NCBI RefSeq assembly: GCF_003208435.1
Contig: NZ_QKMF01000020.1
Location: forward strand, 1 to 64,000
Length of the DNA stretch: 64,000 nucleotides
Direction of reading: 5' to 3'
From: Pelagimonas varians
Lineage (GTDB): Bacteria; Pseudomonadota; Alphaproteobacteria; Rhodobacterales; Rhodobacteraceae
Shown: piece by piece, positions 9,198 to 18,436 of the stretch
Layout: each line of letters opens with the position of its first letter
How positions within the stretch are numbered: position 1 is the first letter of the stretch
Position numbers and translations under genes: made by a program
Notes under the pieces: model-generated
Seen by the model: only the letters and a program-made list of their open reading frames with translations
The model's database searches: none
Told to the model about the DNA's origin: nothing

Positions 9198-9787
9198 ACA
9201 TTCGCCTCTGAATGGAGCGGCACCACATCCCGGCCCAGCGCAAGCTCTGCCAAACGAAGCACGGCCATATAGATCGCCGTTAGCGCCGCCAAAACGGCCC
9301 CAATCAAGCTGGCCCCATAGGCCCACCATATCGGCATCTGCAAAAGCTGCGTGGTTTGCCCGGACCGAAGTTTGCGTTCAAACCCTGCCTCTAGCTGAAC
9401 AGCAATCACAACCAAAGCGACGGCGAACAACAGCTCGCCTATAAATACCAAAGTCCGGTTGGCGGGCATCGGCAAGGCATTGGCCACAATATCGACGGCA
9501 GCATGGCCGCTGGTGACTTGGCAGTACGGAAGAAACGCAAAGATACAAAACGCCATCCCTGCTTCGACCAGTTCAAAGTCCCCCTGTATCGCGCCAATCC
9601 CTAAATCACGGGCCCTTGCGGTAAATCCGGGCATCAAAGCCACCATGATATCGGAGTAGAGCGCGGTGCCAATCGCCCGCCCCGATACGGACAGGCAGGT
9701 CATGACAATCAAAGCCAGCAACACCAGCCCGCCCAGCACCGCCATAGCCCAAGCCACCGATGTAACGCCTTTATGGATGCGTCTCAT
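9194..9787 (-). CDS. dctQ: TRAP transporter small permease DctQ, copy 1
   Basis: A 197-residue protein with four predicted transmembrane helices (near residues 10-33, 74-95, 106-124 and 149-170), fitting the DctQ subunit that pairs with DctM. The ATG at 9787 is chosen because GGAGA lies 7-8 bases upstream; the open frame extends 15 codons further. The four-base overlap with dctM confirms the pairing. It has the same organisation as dctQ at 53515-54090, with the shared motif GDFELVEAG and the shared segment QFPIWWAYGASL (QMPIWWAYGASL here). Confidence 0.9.
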   Translation of the reverse strand: MRRIHKGVTSVAWAMAVLGGLVLLALIVMTCLSVSGRAIGTALYSDIMVALMPGFTARARDLGIGAIQGDFELVEAGMAFCIFAFLPYCQVTSGHAAVDIVANALPMPANRTLVFIGELLFAVALVVIAVQLEAGFERKLRSGQTTQLLQMPIWWAYGASLIGAVLAALTAIYMAVLRLAELALGRDVVPLHSEANV

Positions 9788-9906
9788 ATTTTCGTCTCCG
9801 GCTTTGCCGCCTTGCTCATCCAATTTGGGCAAGTTTATTCAGCGCCGTGAATGGCCAAAGCCTGCCTCGGGGTCAATGCCCCAAGCGCTAACAGGTCACG
9901 ATAGGT

Positions 9907-10734
9907 TCAAAACGAGGCCTCTGCCTGCATAGCCAACGCACCATCCGCCCGGCGCGCCCAAAGACGGCGCTGCGTGCCCACGCCATTGGCTTCGATATGA
10001 AAGGCAGACATGCCCGAAATCGGGGCCAATCCGCGAAAGGAAAAACTCTTGGGCAGTTTGCCCGCGTCACGGGCAGCAAGATCGACCAACAGTGTGGCTG
10101 TAAGCGGACCGTGAAAGACCAACCCGTCGTAACCTTCGGTCTGGCGGGCGTAGTCCACATCGTAGTGAATGCGGTGCCCATTAAACGTTAGGGCTGAATA
10201 GCGAAACAGCAGCACTTGGCTGGGCTGGACGGTTTCACAGACATGGGCACCGCCGGGGGCAGGTTTGGCAACCGGTGCCGGCGCATCCGGTGCAGGGTCT
10301 TCGCGGTAGACAATGTCATGCTCTTCGCTCAGTGCAAGACCGTCGCCTTGGAACAGCTCATGGCGGACGGTTACGAAACACAGCGCACCGCTGCGGCCAG
10401 ACTTTTGCGCAACATTGACAACGGTCGACCGTTTCAAAGTCTCCACACCGAGCAGCAAAGGCGCATGGAACGTAAACCGCCCCCCTGCCCACATGCGGCG
10501 CGGCAGATCGACAGGAGGAAGAAAGCCCCCCTTTTGCGGATGACCATCGCGGCCCAGCGCCGCCATCGGTTTCGCCTCCAGGAAATAGAGCCAATGCCAA
10601 AGCGGCGGCAGCGGGCTATGCGTGCTAAAACGATCATCGCGCCCCATAGTGGCTGCCATGAACTGAGCAGGTCCAAGACCAAGCACTTCACAGCGCTCTT
10701 CGGTCTTACCAATCCAGTCAGAGAAATCTCCCAT
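9907..10734 (-). CDS. MaoC/FAS1-like acyl-CoA dehydratase (mesaconyl-C4-CoA or 3-methylfumaryl-CoA hydratase type)
   Basis: A 275-residue double-hotdog protein. The N-terminal half (SDWIGKTEERCEVL, WHWLYFLEA, MWAGGRFTFHAPL) and C-terminal half (LLFRYSALTFNGHRIHYD, then DYARQTEGYDGLVFHGPL) match the FAS1-like dehydratase group that includes mesaconyl-C4-CoA hydratase. FNGHRIHYD carries the typical catalytic His/Asp region. It would hydrate or dehydrate an enoyl-CoA. It lies 5 bp after the Rieske gene and upstream of dctQ, so it belongs to the same operon. The true substrate is not clear; in this setting it could replace a crotonase in side-chain degradation. A 22-codon in-frame open stretch follows its stop codon (see findings). 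Confidence 0.85.
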   Translation of the reverse strand: MGDFSDWIGKTEERCEVLGLGPAQFMAATMGRDDRFSTHSPLPPLWHWLYFLEAKPMAALGRDGHPQKGGFLPPVDLPRRMWAGGRFTFHAPLLLGVETLKRSTVVNVAQKSGRSGALCFVTVRHELFQGDGLALSEEHDIVYREDPAPDAPAPVAKPAPGGAHVCETVQPSQVLLFRYSALTFNGHRIHYDVDYARQTEGYDGLVFHGPLTATLLVDLAARDAGKLPKSFSFRGLAPISGMSAFHIEANGVGTQRRLWARRADGALAMQAEASF

Positions 10735-10739
10735 GCGTC

Positions 10740-11780
10740 TTATCCGTTCATCTGGGCGTCTACCTGCGCCTCTTCGTTGATCATGGCCTGTAACTGTCGG
10801 CGAAACCGCAGTTGCCCGCCGTCAATCGGCAAATCGATATGCGGCGAGGTCTTTTCGTCCATGCCAATCTGCACCGCGTCCAACACGGCCCGATCTTCTT
10901 CAAAGGCCTTACGCACGTCCTCGGACATCATGGCACTCAGTGCCTCATCATCAGGCCGGATGTTGCGAAGTTGGAACCAGTAGTACCGCGTCTCGCCCTC
11001 TGATGTGGGCGTCATGAAGTTATAGCTGTCCATAATGAACGTATCGGGATGCAGCGGGCCCTCTGGGCCGCCCGTCCCCGCAGGGGTGAACACAGCACGG
11101 ATCAATGCATGTGAGGGATAGCGCACCTCATAGTGCTGTAACCGGTCAACCTTTCCGCCAAAGGGCAATACTTTGGCATAGAACGGAGCTGCGTCCACAT
11201 CCATCATCCAGCGATGCACAATGACGCCGCTTTCTGTCTTGGTCACCCGCAGCGGGGTGTCCTTGGTTGCAGCTTGTGCAAAACTGCCCTCATGCACCCA
11301 AGCGACATGGGTCGGGTCCAACAGGTTGTCCGTCATATAAAGATAGTTGCAGGCCAGCTCCATCGCTGCGCCGCGGTTGATCCCCCAATCGGGATTGTCG
11401 AAATTCTCGATTTCGAAGATCTCGGACGGGTCAGCGATGGTGGCATTGCCCATCCAGATCCAGACCAGCCCATATTTTTCATGCACCGGATAGGCACGCA
11501 CCTTTGCCTGTGACGGGATACGGCCCGTACCCGGTGCCCAGACACATTGCCCAGCGCAATCGAAGGTCAGCCCGTGATACCCGCATTCCACAGTATCCCC
11601 TTTGATCCGCCCCTTGGACAGCGGCAGTTTGCGGTGGGGGCAGGCATCTTCCAGAGCAATCACTTCACCCGCTTGTGTGCGGAAAACACAGATCTTTTCG
11701 CCTAGCATTTTGATTTGCGCCAAATCGCGTGTCACCTCGTCGGCCCATGCCGCCACATACCAAGCGTTCTTAAGAAACAT
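10740..11780 (-). CDS. Rieske non-heme iron aromatic oxygenase, VanA-like (vanillate O-demethylase oxygenase type)
   Basis: A 346-residue oxygenase alpha subunit. The Rieske [2Fe-2S] ligands are C47, H49, C66 and H69 (CPH...CGYH). The mononuclear iron site is carried by the DNLLDPTHVAWVH segment (two His and a preceding Asp). Length and overall order match vanillate monooxygenase VanA, which O-demethylates vanillate to protocatechuate. No ferredoxin reductase partner (VanB) is seen in the window. It is the first gene of the minus-strand operon with MaoC, DctQ, DctM and SDR. Related enzymes demethylate other methoxylated aromatics (for example syringate or veratrate), so the substrate is inferred. 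Confidence 0.87.
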   Translation of the reverse strand: MFLKNAWYVAAWADEVTRDLAQIKMLGEKICVFRTQAGEVIALEDACPHRKLPLSKGRIKGDTVECGYHGLTFDCAGQCVWAPGTGRIPSQAKVRAYPVHEKYGLVWIWMGNATIADPSEIFEIENFDNPDWGINRGAAMELACNYLYMTDNLLDPTHVAWVHEGSFAQAATKDTPLRVTKTESGVIVHRWMMDVDAAPFYAKVLPFGGKVDRLQHYEVRYPSHALIRAVFTPAGTGGPEGPLHPDTFIMDSYNFMTPTSEGETRYYWFQLRNIRPDDEALSAMMSEDVRKAFEEDRAVLDAVQIGMDEKTSPHIDLPIDGGQLRFRRQLQAMINEEAQVDAQMNG

Positions 11781-11786
11781 TGTATT

Positions 11787-11805
11787 CCCCTGTCAGTGTC
11801 AGGGG
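11787..11805. promoter_or_regulatory. Inverted repeat just upstream of the Rieske gene
   Basis: CCCCTG (11787-11792), a 7-nt spacer, and CAGGGG (11800-11805) form a 6-bp inverted repeat starting 7 bp upstream of the oxygenase start codon. It could be a leader hairpin or an operator that covers the ribosome site. No regulator gene is adjacent. Confidence 0.35.
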
Positions 11806-11901
11806 CGACTTTGGCGTGCCATTTTGCAAAGGTCAAAGCCCGTCTTCCCCCCCCTGTCGCCGCAATAGCGCAAAGCGTTACCGACGGCCCAAGGCAAAGG
11901 T

Positions 11902-12135
11902 TTAATCAGATAGAGATTTGGAAATGCGGTCCAACTGCTGCGATATCAGCATCAAGTGTGTCACCTGCCCACCCGACACCTCACCTGCCAATGCGATAGC
12001 CGCATTTTCAATCATGCGGGCAGCATCCATTAAATCGGTCGCTACATCTTTCACTGCCCCTACAACATCTTTTACACCTGCGTCAGCTTCCTGAGCGTCT
12101 TCACCCAGAAGGGAGTTTGGGGCCTTTGCGTGCAT
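11902..12135 (-). CDS. Small hypothetical protein
   Basis: A 77-residue acidic, largely alpha-helical, soluble protein with heptad-like spacing of hydrophobic residues (VKDVVGAVKDVATDLMDAARMIENAAIAL), without a signal peptide or recognised domain. It is downstream of and in the same direction as the hybrid histidine kinase, about 190 bp away. Codon use looks like that of real genes. It could be a small helical regulator; nothing more can be said. Confidence 0.5.
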   Translation of the reverse strand: MHAKAPNSLLGEDAQEADAGVKDVVGAVKDVATDLMDAARMIENAAIALAGEVSGGQVTHLMLISQQLDRISKSLSD

Positions 12136-12327
12136 TTCATGTCCCGTAAGTCGTTTAACCGCGTCCTATGGAAATCAGTTGGGTGACCGTGCGAGGCACA
12201 GACAGAACCAATCCCCTATAGTTTGAGTAGCGGTGAAAAATTATTCCATCAAGAATAAAATACACGCATAAGGTGCATTTTTTCAATTCGTAATGCTTTA
12301 AGAATATTTCCTATGCTAAATAGTCGC

Positions 12328-14874
12328 TTACTCGGAGTGACCGCGCGTCGACAAAAGCCCTTCGATTGCTCTTAACAGATCACGTTTTTGCACTGGCTTC
12401 ATCAACCGCACGTCCTGAGGACGTAGGCCGTTTCCATGAACCGTCGCCTCATTTGCGTAGCCTGACATGAAAGCCACAGGCAAATCTGGTTGGATCTCCC
12501 GCAGCTCCCGCGCCAGCATTGTCCCTTGCAAACGTCCGGGCATGACAATGTCGGTCAACAACATGTCAAAACCGGGGTCTGCCTCAAACACGGCTTTCGC
12601 GGCATCCCCCGAGGATGTTGCCCTAACCTGATACCCTGCCCGTGTCAGGATTTGCACGAGAACTTCAAGAACATCGGATTGGTCTTCGGCAACCAATATG
12701 CGCGCGCCCGATGCGTGCTGGGCGGCCCCATTGGACACAACTGCCGCTTCCGGGATATCTTGCACGTCGGTGACAGGGAAAAACAACTTGAAGGTGGTTC
12801 CAACTCCCGGCTCGGAATAGACGCGGACCGCACCGCCTGATTGCTGCATAAACCCCTGCACCATGGACAAACCCAACCCTGAACCAGCCCCCGGAGCTTT
12901 GGTGGTGTAAAACGGCTCAAACACAAAGGCGAGCACTTTGGGATCAATCCCCGAACCTGTGTCGGATACAGCCAGCAAGACATAGCATCCCGGCTCCAAG
13001 GCATCTGTGCCCGGCCCCCCATAATCATGGTCAATCCGCACATTGGCGGTTTCCAATGTCAGCTGTCCACCATCAGGCATAGCGTCACGGGCATTCAAAA
13101 TCAGGTTGAGCAATGCGCTTTCAGTTGAGGCGCGGTCTGCCTCAACGGGCCATAGCCCCTCCAACAGAGGCGTTTCGATATTGATTGTGGCAGGCAATGT
13201 CCGCCCGGCCCAATTTTTGGTTTCGCCCACAATCTCGTTGAGGTCGATGGCCTGCGTTTCCAGTTGGGACCGTCTGGCAAAAGCCAGCATTTTGCGCGTC
13301 AGGTCTGCACCCCGAAGGGCCGCCCCGACACCGCCATTTATCATTTGAAGATGATCTTTGTCCTCGATCTCTTCGCCGAGCAGTTCGAGATTTCCAATGA
13401 TAACCGCCAACAGGTTATTGAAATCATGGGCAACCCCGCCGGTGAGCTGTCCGATACTCTCCATCTTCTGGGCCTGTGTTGTCAGGGCGCTTTGCTCTCT
13501 GAGTTGGCCTTGTGCCAACACTTCGGCGGTGACATCCAAAATGATGCTGTCAGTACGAATGCACGTGTCATCAATGCGTACCGAGTTGCCATGATAATCA
13601 AGCCACTTCACCGTTCCGTCTTTGGTTGTGACTCTGCACCGGCGCTGCAACTTTCCAAGCGCATGCGTCGCAGCGCTCAAGTCAGCGATTAGCGCGTCCC
13701 TTTTGTCAGGGTCCAAGGTGGAAAAGATCAACTCAGGGTCTTCGATGATCTCCTGATTTGAATACCCCCAGATTTCCGCACAGTAGTCACTGACATAAAC
13801 CAGTCTTGGCGGCGTCCCTTTCTTTTTTTCGGCCACCATAACGGCACCGGGCAGGTTGGAGGCAATGGCCGCCAGCCACTGTTCTGCATTGGACTTCCCG
13901 CGCTCCGACCGCCGTATTTCCGACATATCCACATGCACACCCACCAAACGTACAAAATCACCGCTCGGTCCGCGTTCAGTCACCCAATGGGCTTGGAACT
14001 CATTGATGCTCCCGTCCGGCATCACACCGCGAAATTCGATTTGATCTTGATCGCTGCCGTCAACGACGACCGATTTGATCGCCTCCATGAGCTTTGACTG
14101 GTCCATGGGATGAATTCGTTCGATCCAAACAGGCAGGGGCACATCCCTCGCCGCACCGTTCAACTTGAACAACCGCATCATCCCTTGATCAAAACTGACC
14201 CCCTGTGCGGTCTTGCTGAATTCAAACACCCCCATCCGGCCGGTTTGGGTCACCATGTTCAGGCGGTAGGCAAGTTCAGTCGCCCGTTTTTTGGTGGCAT
14301 AGACGTAGTCGGACACAGCGATAACCGCAGCTGATGCCAATAGAACAATCGTGCCAAACACCAAACAGACCAGCAGGTCCGGCACAGGTTCGTCCGTGTA
14401 CAAAACGGCCTGAGCGACTGTGGCAAGACCATGCCCCAAAGCCAAAGCGCCCACCCCGGCAAAAACCGCATACCGAGAGATGTCGTTGTCCCGTGCCCCC
14501 TGATGCAACCGATGCGCCAGAAAGCCAAAAAACACAACGCTCAGATACAAGCTGGCGCTGAACAGCGGCACGTCAGAGGCATCCAGCATCAGCACAAAGA
14601 TGCTGGCCGTTGCCGCAATGAACGCGCCAAGCGCGCCGCCCAGATAGCCCGCAAAAAACAATGGGCCCAATCCTGCTTCGAAATGCATTGAACCGGTCGA
14701 GACTTGCGACGTGTTGGTTGATATCAAGACAAAGACACTGCCAAAAACCAACCCGATCAACAGCTGTTTCAGGGCTGGTTTCTGCTCAAGAGTGAGTGAA
14801 GAACGGATTGCGTATAATCCAACACCGCTGAGAGACAGGAACGAAAAATCCTGCAACACTTGAAACAATAACAT
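12328..14874 (-). CDS. Membrane hybrid sensor histidine kinase (5TM-PAS-PAS-HisKA-HATPase-REC)
   Basis: An 848-residue sensor. Several transmembrane segments fill about residues 5-195 and resemble the 5TM LytS/YhcK-type receptor (GLGPLFFAGYLGGALGAF). Two PAS domains follow (about 200-320 and 330-450), then a HisKA dimerisation domain with the H-box AHDFNNLL (H483), an HATPase with the N box (LLNLILNARDAM), G1 (DTGSGI) and G2 (GSGLGLS), and a C-terminal receiver with phospho-acceptor D775 in LLTDIVMPG. The ATG at 14874 is preferred to an in-frame TTG six codons earlier because GAAGAAGGG sits at the right distance. No response regulator with an output domain is adjacent, so phosphotransfer to a distant protein is expected. 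The signal is unknown. Confidence 0.9.
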   Translation of the reverse strand: MLLFQVLQDFSFLSLSGVGLYAIRSSLTLEQKPALKQLLIGLVFGSVFVLISTNTSQVSTGSMHFEAGLGPLFFAGYLGGALGAFIAATASIFVLMLDASDVPLFSASLYLSVVFFGFLAHRLHQGARDNDISRYAVFAGVGALALGHGLATVAQAVLYTDEPVPDLLVCLVFGTIVLLASAAVIAVSDYVYATKKRATELAYRLNMVTQTGRMGVFEFSKTAQGVSFDQGMMRLFKLNGAARDVPLPVWIERIHPMDQSKLMEAIKSVVVDGSDQDQIEFRGVMPDGSINEFQAHWVTERGPSGDFVRLVGVHVDMSEIRRSERGKSNAEQWLAAIASNLPGAVMVAEKKKGTPPRLVYVSDYCAEIWGYSNQEIIEDPELIFSTLDPDKRDALIADLSAATHALGKLQRRCRVTTKDGTVKWLDYHGNSVRIDDTCIRTDSIILDVTAEVLAQGQLREQSALTTQAQKMESIGQLTGGVAHDFNNLLAVIIGNLELLGEEIEDKDHLQMINGGVGAALRGADLTRKMLAFARRSQLETQAIDLNEIVGETKNWAGRTLPATINIETPLLEGLWPVEADRASTESALLNLILNARDAMPDGGQLTLETANVRIDHDYGGPGTDALEPGCYVLLAVSDTGSGIDPKVLAFVFEPFYTTKAPGAGSGLGLSMVQGFMQQSGGAVRVYSEPGVGTTFKLFFPVTDVQDIPEAAVVSNGAAQHASGARILVAEDQSDVLEVLVQILTRAGYQVRATSSGDAAKAVFEADPGFDMLLTDIVMPGRLQGTMLARELREIQPDLPVAFMSGYANEATVHGNGLRPQDVRLMKPVQKRDLLRAIEGLLSTRGHSE

Positions 14875-14989
14875 GCAAGAACCCTTCTTCAATGTAGTCA
14901 GGCTAGCGAAAAAATCCTTTTTGGCAAATACTTCAGGGGGAATCCAAGTTTAAACATTCAACCTTGGCCAATCCCCCCTTCCAAAGAAA

Positions 14990-15517
14990 TCATTTGCGGT
15001 GCGCGTCCAAGCACCACGCGACAATTGCATCGACATCCGCGGGCAAAGCTTCTGCCAAACCGGCGGAAAATTCGGCAAAGGCTGTTTTATTGTCAGCGCC
15101 GCCGCTCATCCCGACCAAAACCGGAATATCTTGTTCCAGTGCGGTCGCAATGGCCGTGCGGAATCCGCGACCTTCGGATTCTTCCGGGCCGAATTTGTTT
15201 AAGACAAACAAATCCGCTTTGTCGCTCAAGCCCGTGCAGGCCTCCGCCTCGACGGAAGCGACGGCATCCGCAATGGCGGCGGGATTTAACCGGCACCCTG
15301 TTGACCCCTGCCCCAAAGATTGAGTGATCCGAATTGTTTTGTCCGACGGCAAGACCCGGACATCCATGTCACAATGATGGCTGCCTTCCGGTTGATCTTG
15401 CAGCACCTTGATGATGCCGCTCAATCGCAATCCCTCTTCTTCGAGGCGTGCAGCGGCCTGCGAGATAAGTCGATCCGTTTCGCCGCGCCCCTCAGCGCCT
15501 ACTGTTCCGATTTTCAT
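14990..15517 (-). CDS. DUF2478 domain protein (P-loop-like)
   Basis: A 175-residue protein of the DUF2478 family, seen in alphaproteobacteria often near molybdenum or nucleotide metabolism genes. It has an N-terminal beta strand followed by a glycine-rich loop (IGTVGAEGRGETDRLI) and the segments CDMDV, GSTGCRL and LFVLNKFGPEESEGRGFR, which recall the Walker B-like part of THEP1-type NTPases; the loop is a degenerate P-loop. The ATG at 15517 is the natural start; the open frame extends 25 codons upstream without a ribosome site. It stands alone between the kinase and the ornithine cyclodeaminase gene. Function unknown. Confidence 0.75.
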   Translation of the reverse strand: MKIGTVGAEGRGETDRLISQAAARLEEEGLRLSGIIKVLQDQPEGSHHCDMDVRVLPSDKTIRITQSLGQGSTGCRLNPAAIADAVASVEAEACTGLSDKADLFVLNKFGPEESEGRGFRTAIATALEQDIPVLVGMSGGADNKTAFAEFSAGLAEALPADVDAIVAWCLDAHRK

Positions 15518-15591
15518 AGCGCACCTTTTGGCTTGATGAATTGGGGGCAGCCTACGCCTGCATTCCCATCCATGCCATGCGGCGGTTTGCA

Positions 15592-16641
15592 CTAGGGGTT
15601 CGACCGTTGCAGCATTCCGAACAAATCGCGCGGATCATCGGGATCAGCCAGCATATCCAGTTGCGTATAGAAACCCGTCCCTTGTATCGCCCCCAAGATA
15701 TAGCGCAGTGCGCTAAAATCCTCGATGGCAAAGCCGACGCTGTCAAACAGGGTGATTTGCTTGTCATCCCTGCGGCCCTTGGTTGCTCCGCTGATCACTT
15801 GCCATAGCTCGGTGATCGGATGGGTTTGATCCAGCTGTTGGATTTCGCCTTCGATCCATGTTTGCGGCGGGTATTCGACAAAGATGTCTGCCCGCAGCAG
15901 GATATCGCGGTGCAATTCGGTTTTACCCGGGCAATCGCCGCCTATGGCGTTGATATGCACCCCCGCCCCAATCATGTTGTCGGTCAGGATGGTCGCGTTT
16001 TGCTTGTCTGCTGTGCAGGTCGTGATGATCTGTGCGCCTTCCATGGCCTGTTCGCCCGACGTGCACGGCACCACCTTCAATCCAAGGCCAGCCAAATTCC
16101 GCGCGCATTTGGCAGTTGCCGCCGGATCATTGTCATACAAACGAACCTCGGTGATGCCGCAGATCGCCTTGAACGCCAGACACTGGAATTCCGACTGTGC
16201 ACCATTGCCGATCATCGCCATGCATTTCGCCCCCCTCGGGGCCAAGTGCCGAGCAGCCATAGCGCTGGTCGCGGCTGTGCGCAGCGCCGTCAACAAGGTC
16301 ATTTCAGACAGCAGTTTCGGATAGCCGGTGTCAACATCGGCCAGCAGCCCAAAGGCCGTGACCGTTTGCAAGCCGTCGCGCGTATTCTTCGGATGGCCAT
16401 TAACGTATTTGAAGCCGTACATCTCGCCGTCAGATGTCGGCATCAATTCAATCACCCCGACATCGGAATGCGACGCGACACGCGGGGTTTTGTCAAACAG
16501 CTCCCAGCGTTTGAAATCTGCCTCGATGGCGGTTGCCAAATCGCGCAGGACGGTTTCAATGCCGATGTGATGGACCAGACCCATCATATGTTCGACTGAT
16601 ACAAACGGGACGAATGCAAGTTCGGAAGGTTGCGGTGCCAT
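15592..16641 (-). CDS. ocd: Ornithine cyclodeaminase
   Basis: A 349-residue member of the ornithine cyclodeaminase/mu-crystallin family, converting L-ornithine to L-proline and ammonia with NAD as bound cofactor. The nucleotide-binding loop GNGAQSEF is near residue 135, and the catalytic aspartate lies in NAIGGDCPGKTEL. The ATG at 16641 follows a GAGG ribosome site and lies 8 bp after the arginase stop codon; an in-frame TTG is 4 codons earlier. With arginase it forms the arginine-ornithine-proline catabolic route. Confidence 0.95.
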   Translation of the reverse strand: MAPQPSELAFVPFVSVEHMMGLVHHIGIETVLRDLATAIEADFKRWELFDKTPRVASHSDVGVIELMPTSDGEMYGFKYVNGHPKNTRDGLQTVTAFGLLADVDTGYPKLLSEMTLLTALRTAATSAMAARHLAPRGAKCMAMIGNGAQSEFQCLAFKAICGITEVRLYDNDPAATAKCARNLAGLGLKVVPCTSGEQAMEGAQIITTCTADKQNATILTDNMIGAGVHINAIGGDCPGKTELHRDILLRADIFVEYPPQTWIEGEIQQLDQTHPITELWQVISGATKGRRDDKQITLFDSVGFAIEDFSALRYILGAIQGTGFYTQLDMLADPDDPRDLFGMLQRSNP

Positions 16642-16649
16642 ATCGGGCC

Positions 16650-17579
16650 TCAATAGCTGCGGGTGACGCGGTCAAGAACGCGGCGGCCAAACAGGCTTGC
16701 CGTGAGATCAACCATCAGGCGCGCGGTGCGGCCTTTGTCATCCAGAAACGGGTTAAGCTCGACCAGATCGAGCGATGTGACGCGGCCGCTGTCATGGAGC
16801 AGTTCCATCACGTGATGGGCTTCACGGAATGTGGCACCGCCGGGGACCGTGGTTCCGACTGCAGGCGCGATATCAGGTTCCAGAAAATCCACATCCAAGC
16901 TGACGTGCAAAACCCCGTTAGCGGCAACGACACGGTCTAAAAACGCCCGCAGCAGCGGTGCAATTCCGATTTCATCGATGGCCCGCATATCATGCGCTGT
17001 CACAGCCGTAGCTTGCAGCAATCGCCGTTCCTCACCGTCAACGGAACGCAGCCCCATAATACAGACATTGGCCGGATCGACAGGGGCTGGCACTGGCCTA
17101 CCAAGATAGCAATCAAACCCCGACATGCCGCAGGCATAGGCCAGCGGTGTGCCGTGCAAATTGCCACTGGGAGACGACCCGAGAGAGTTAAAATCCGCAT
17201 GCGCATCCAGCCAGAGCACAAACTGCGGCCGCCCCTGCTCTGCCGCGGCAGCAGCATGGCCAGTCACTGTCCCAGCTGACAGCGCGTGATCCCCCCCCAA
17301 ATAAATCGGGATGTCCTTGCCCGCTGCCAAGGTTTTTGCCTGCTTGTGCAAAGCGCGCGTCCAACCAGCAACAGTTTCAACCTGTTTGAGATGGCCGTAG
17401 CCGGTTTCGACCGGCGCGACATCTTCGGGTACTGCGTTTCCCAAATCGGTGACTGTGTGGCCGAGCGTCTCAAGCTCTTGTGCCAAACCGGCTGTTCGAT
17501 AGGCATCAGGCCCCATCAAACATCCGCGGCGTCCGGCCCCTGCTTCGATGGGGGCTCCGAGCAGTGCAATACGGCTCAT
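16650..17579 (-). CDS. rocF: Arginase
   Basis: A 309-residue ureohydrolase that splits arginine to ornithine and urea. The manganese-binding motifs GGDHALSAG, DAHADFN and SLDVDFLEPDIAP are all present. The ATG at 17579 is chosen because the family begins with this MSRIALLGAPIEAGAGRRG segment; the frame upstream has no support. It is the first gene of a two-gene operon with ornithine cyclodeaminase, and the divergent Lrp/AsnC gene is very likely its regulator. Confidence 0.95.
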   Translation of the reverse strand: MSRIALLGAPIEAGAGRRGCLMGPDAYRTAGLAQELETLGHTVTDLGNAVPEDVAPVETGYGHLKQVETVAGWTRALHKQAKTLAAGKDIPIYLGGDHALSAGTVTGHAAAAAEQGRPQFVLWLDAHADFNSLGSSPSGNLHGTPLAYACGMSGFDCYLGRPVPAPVDPANVCIMGLRSVDGEERRLLQATAVTAHDMRAIDEIGIAPLLRAFLDRVVAANGVLHVSLDVDFLEPDIAPAVGTTVPGGATFREAHHVMELLHDSGRVTSLDLVELNPFLDDKGRTARLMVDLTASLFGRRVLDRVTRSY

Positions 17580-17790
17580 GCCTCTGTCCCAGCTGCGCTT
17601 TGGGTGAGGTTCGGGGCAATCATTTCCAAAGTCCAAGGCGTATGACGTAGACGCTGGCGCATGTCTCATTCCTAATACTGATTGAAGATACATCAAAATA
17701 GCACAGGAAAATTAGCAAATTATATAGACAAGAAGCACATATCTACCATTCACAATTGACACTATGTGTATTCCCACCTAACAGATCGCC

Positions 17791-18216
17791 ATGCAAAACC
17801 TTGATGACCTTGATCGCCGCCTGATTTCTATCCTTCGTGAAGACGGGCGTGCCCCCATCTCAAAATTGGCCACTATTCTGGGTGTGACACGGACCACAGT
17901 GCAGGCACGGCTTGATCGGCTGCTAGACAGCGGGGCCGTGCTGGGCTTTACCATTCGGGCCCGTAAGGAACATGGTCCCGACGGTGTCCACGCCATCATG
18001 ATGATTGAAGTTTCAGGCCATTCAACCAGCGCGGTTATTCGCCGTTTGCGCGGGCTTCAAGAATTGCGGCAACTGCATTCCACCAATGGAAAATGGGATC
18101 TGGTTGCACAGCTCACCGCTGACAGCCTACCCGATTTTGACAGGGTGCTGCGCGAAGTCCGGCAGGTCGAAGGCATAACCAATAGCGAAACCTCGATTTT
18201 ACTTAGCTCAGCGTGA
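17791..18216 (+). CDS. Lrp/AsnC-family transcriptional regulator
   Basis: A 141-residue regulator with an N-terminal winged helix (about 1-55, ISKLATILGVTRTTVQARLDRL) and a C-terminal ligand-binding RAM domain. It is divergent from the arginase-ocd operon with a 211-bp AT-rich gap. By analogy with other AsnC-type regulators next to arginase genes it probably activates the operon in response to arginine or ornithine; this is inference from position. It ends before a terminator hairpin. Confidence 0.92.
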   Translation: MQNLDDLDRRLISILREDGRAPISKLATILGVTRTTVQARLDRLLDSGAVLGFTIRARKEHGPDGVHAIMMIEVSGHSTSAVIRRLRGLQELRQLHSTNGKWDLVAQLTADSLPDFDRVLREVRQVEGITNSETSILLSSA

Positions 18217-18252
18217 CGCGGCGCAAAACACTGGGAATACCCGCCCACCGCC

Positions 18253-18292
18253 CGTTTGGATCGCGGCCCTAGCGGGCCCAAATGGCTTTTTT
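18253..18292 (+). terminator. Rho-independent terminator after the AsnC gene
   Basis: Nested stem: outer CGTTTGG (18253-18259) with CCAAATG (18278-18284, one wobble), inner GGCCC with GGGCC around TAGC, followed by six T at 18287-18292. It lies 36 bp after the regulator's stop codon. Confidence 0.7.
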
Positions 18293-18436
18293 CGAACCAA
18301 ACCAATTGCCAGAAAAATGCTGTCAGAATACCGTGCAAGCAAGACCTATCAAAAAATCGGGCGGATGCTTCCAAAGCAGCTCGCCCATTGCCATGGATCT
18401 AGAAGACATCAAATTTATACTCTTCGGGGAAAACCA

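Noticed and set aside
12490-12840. Plus-strand frames opposite the histidine kinase
   Set aside because: The minus-strand reading contains all kinase and receiver motifs; the opposite frames have none.
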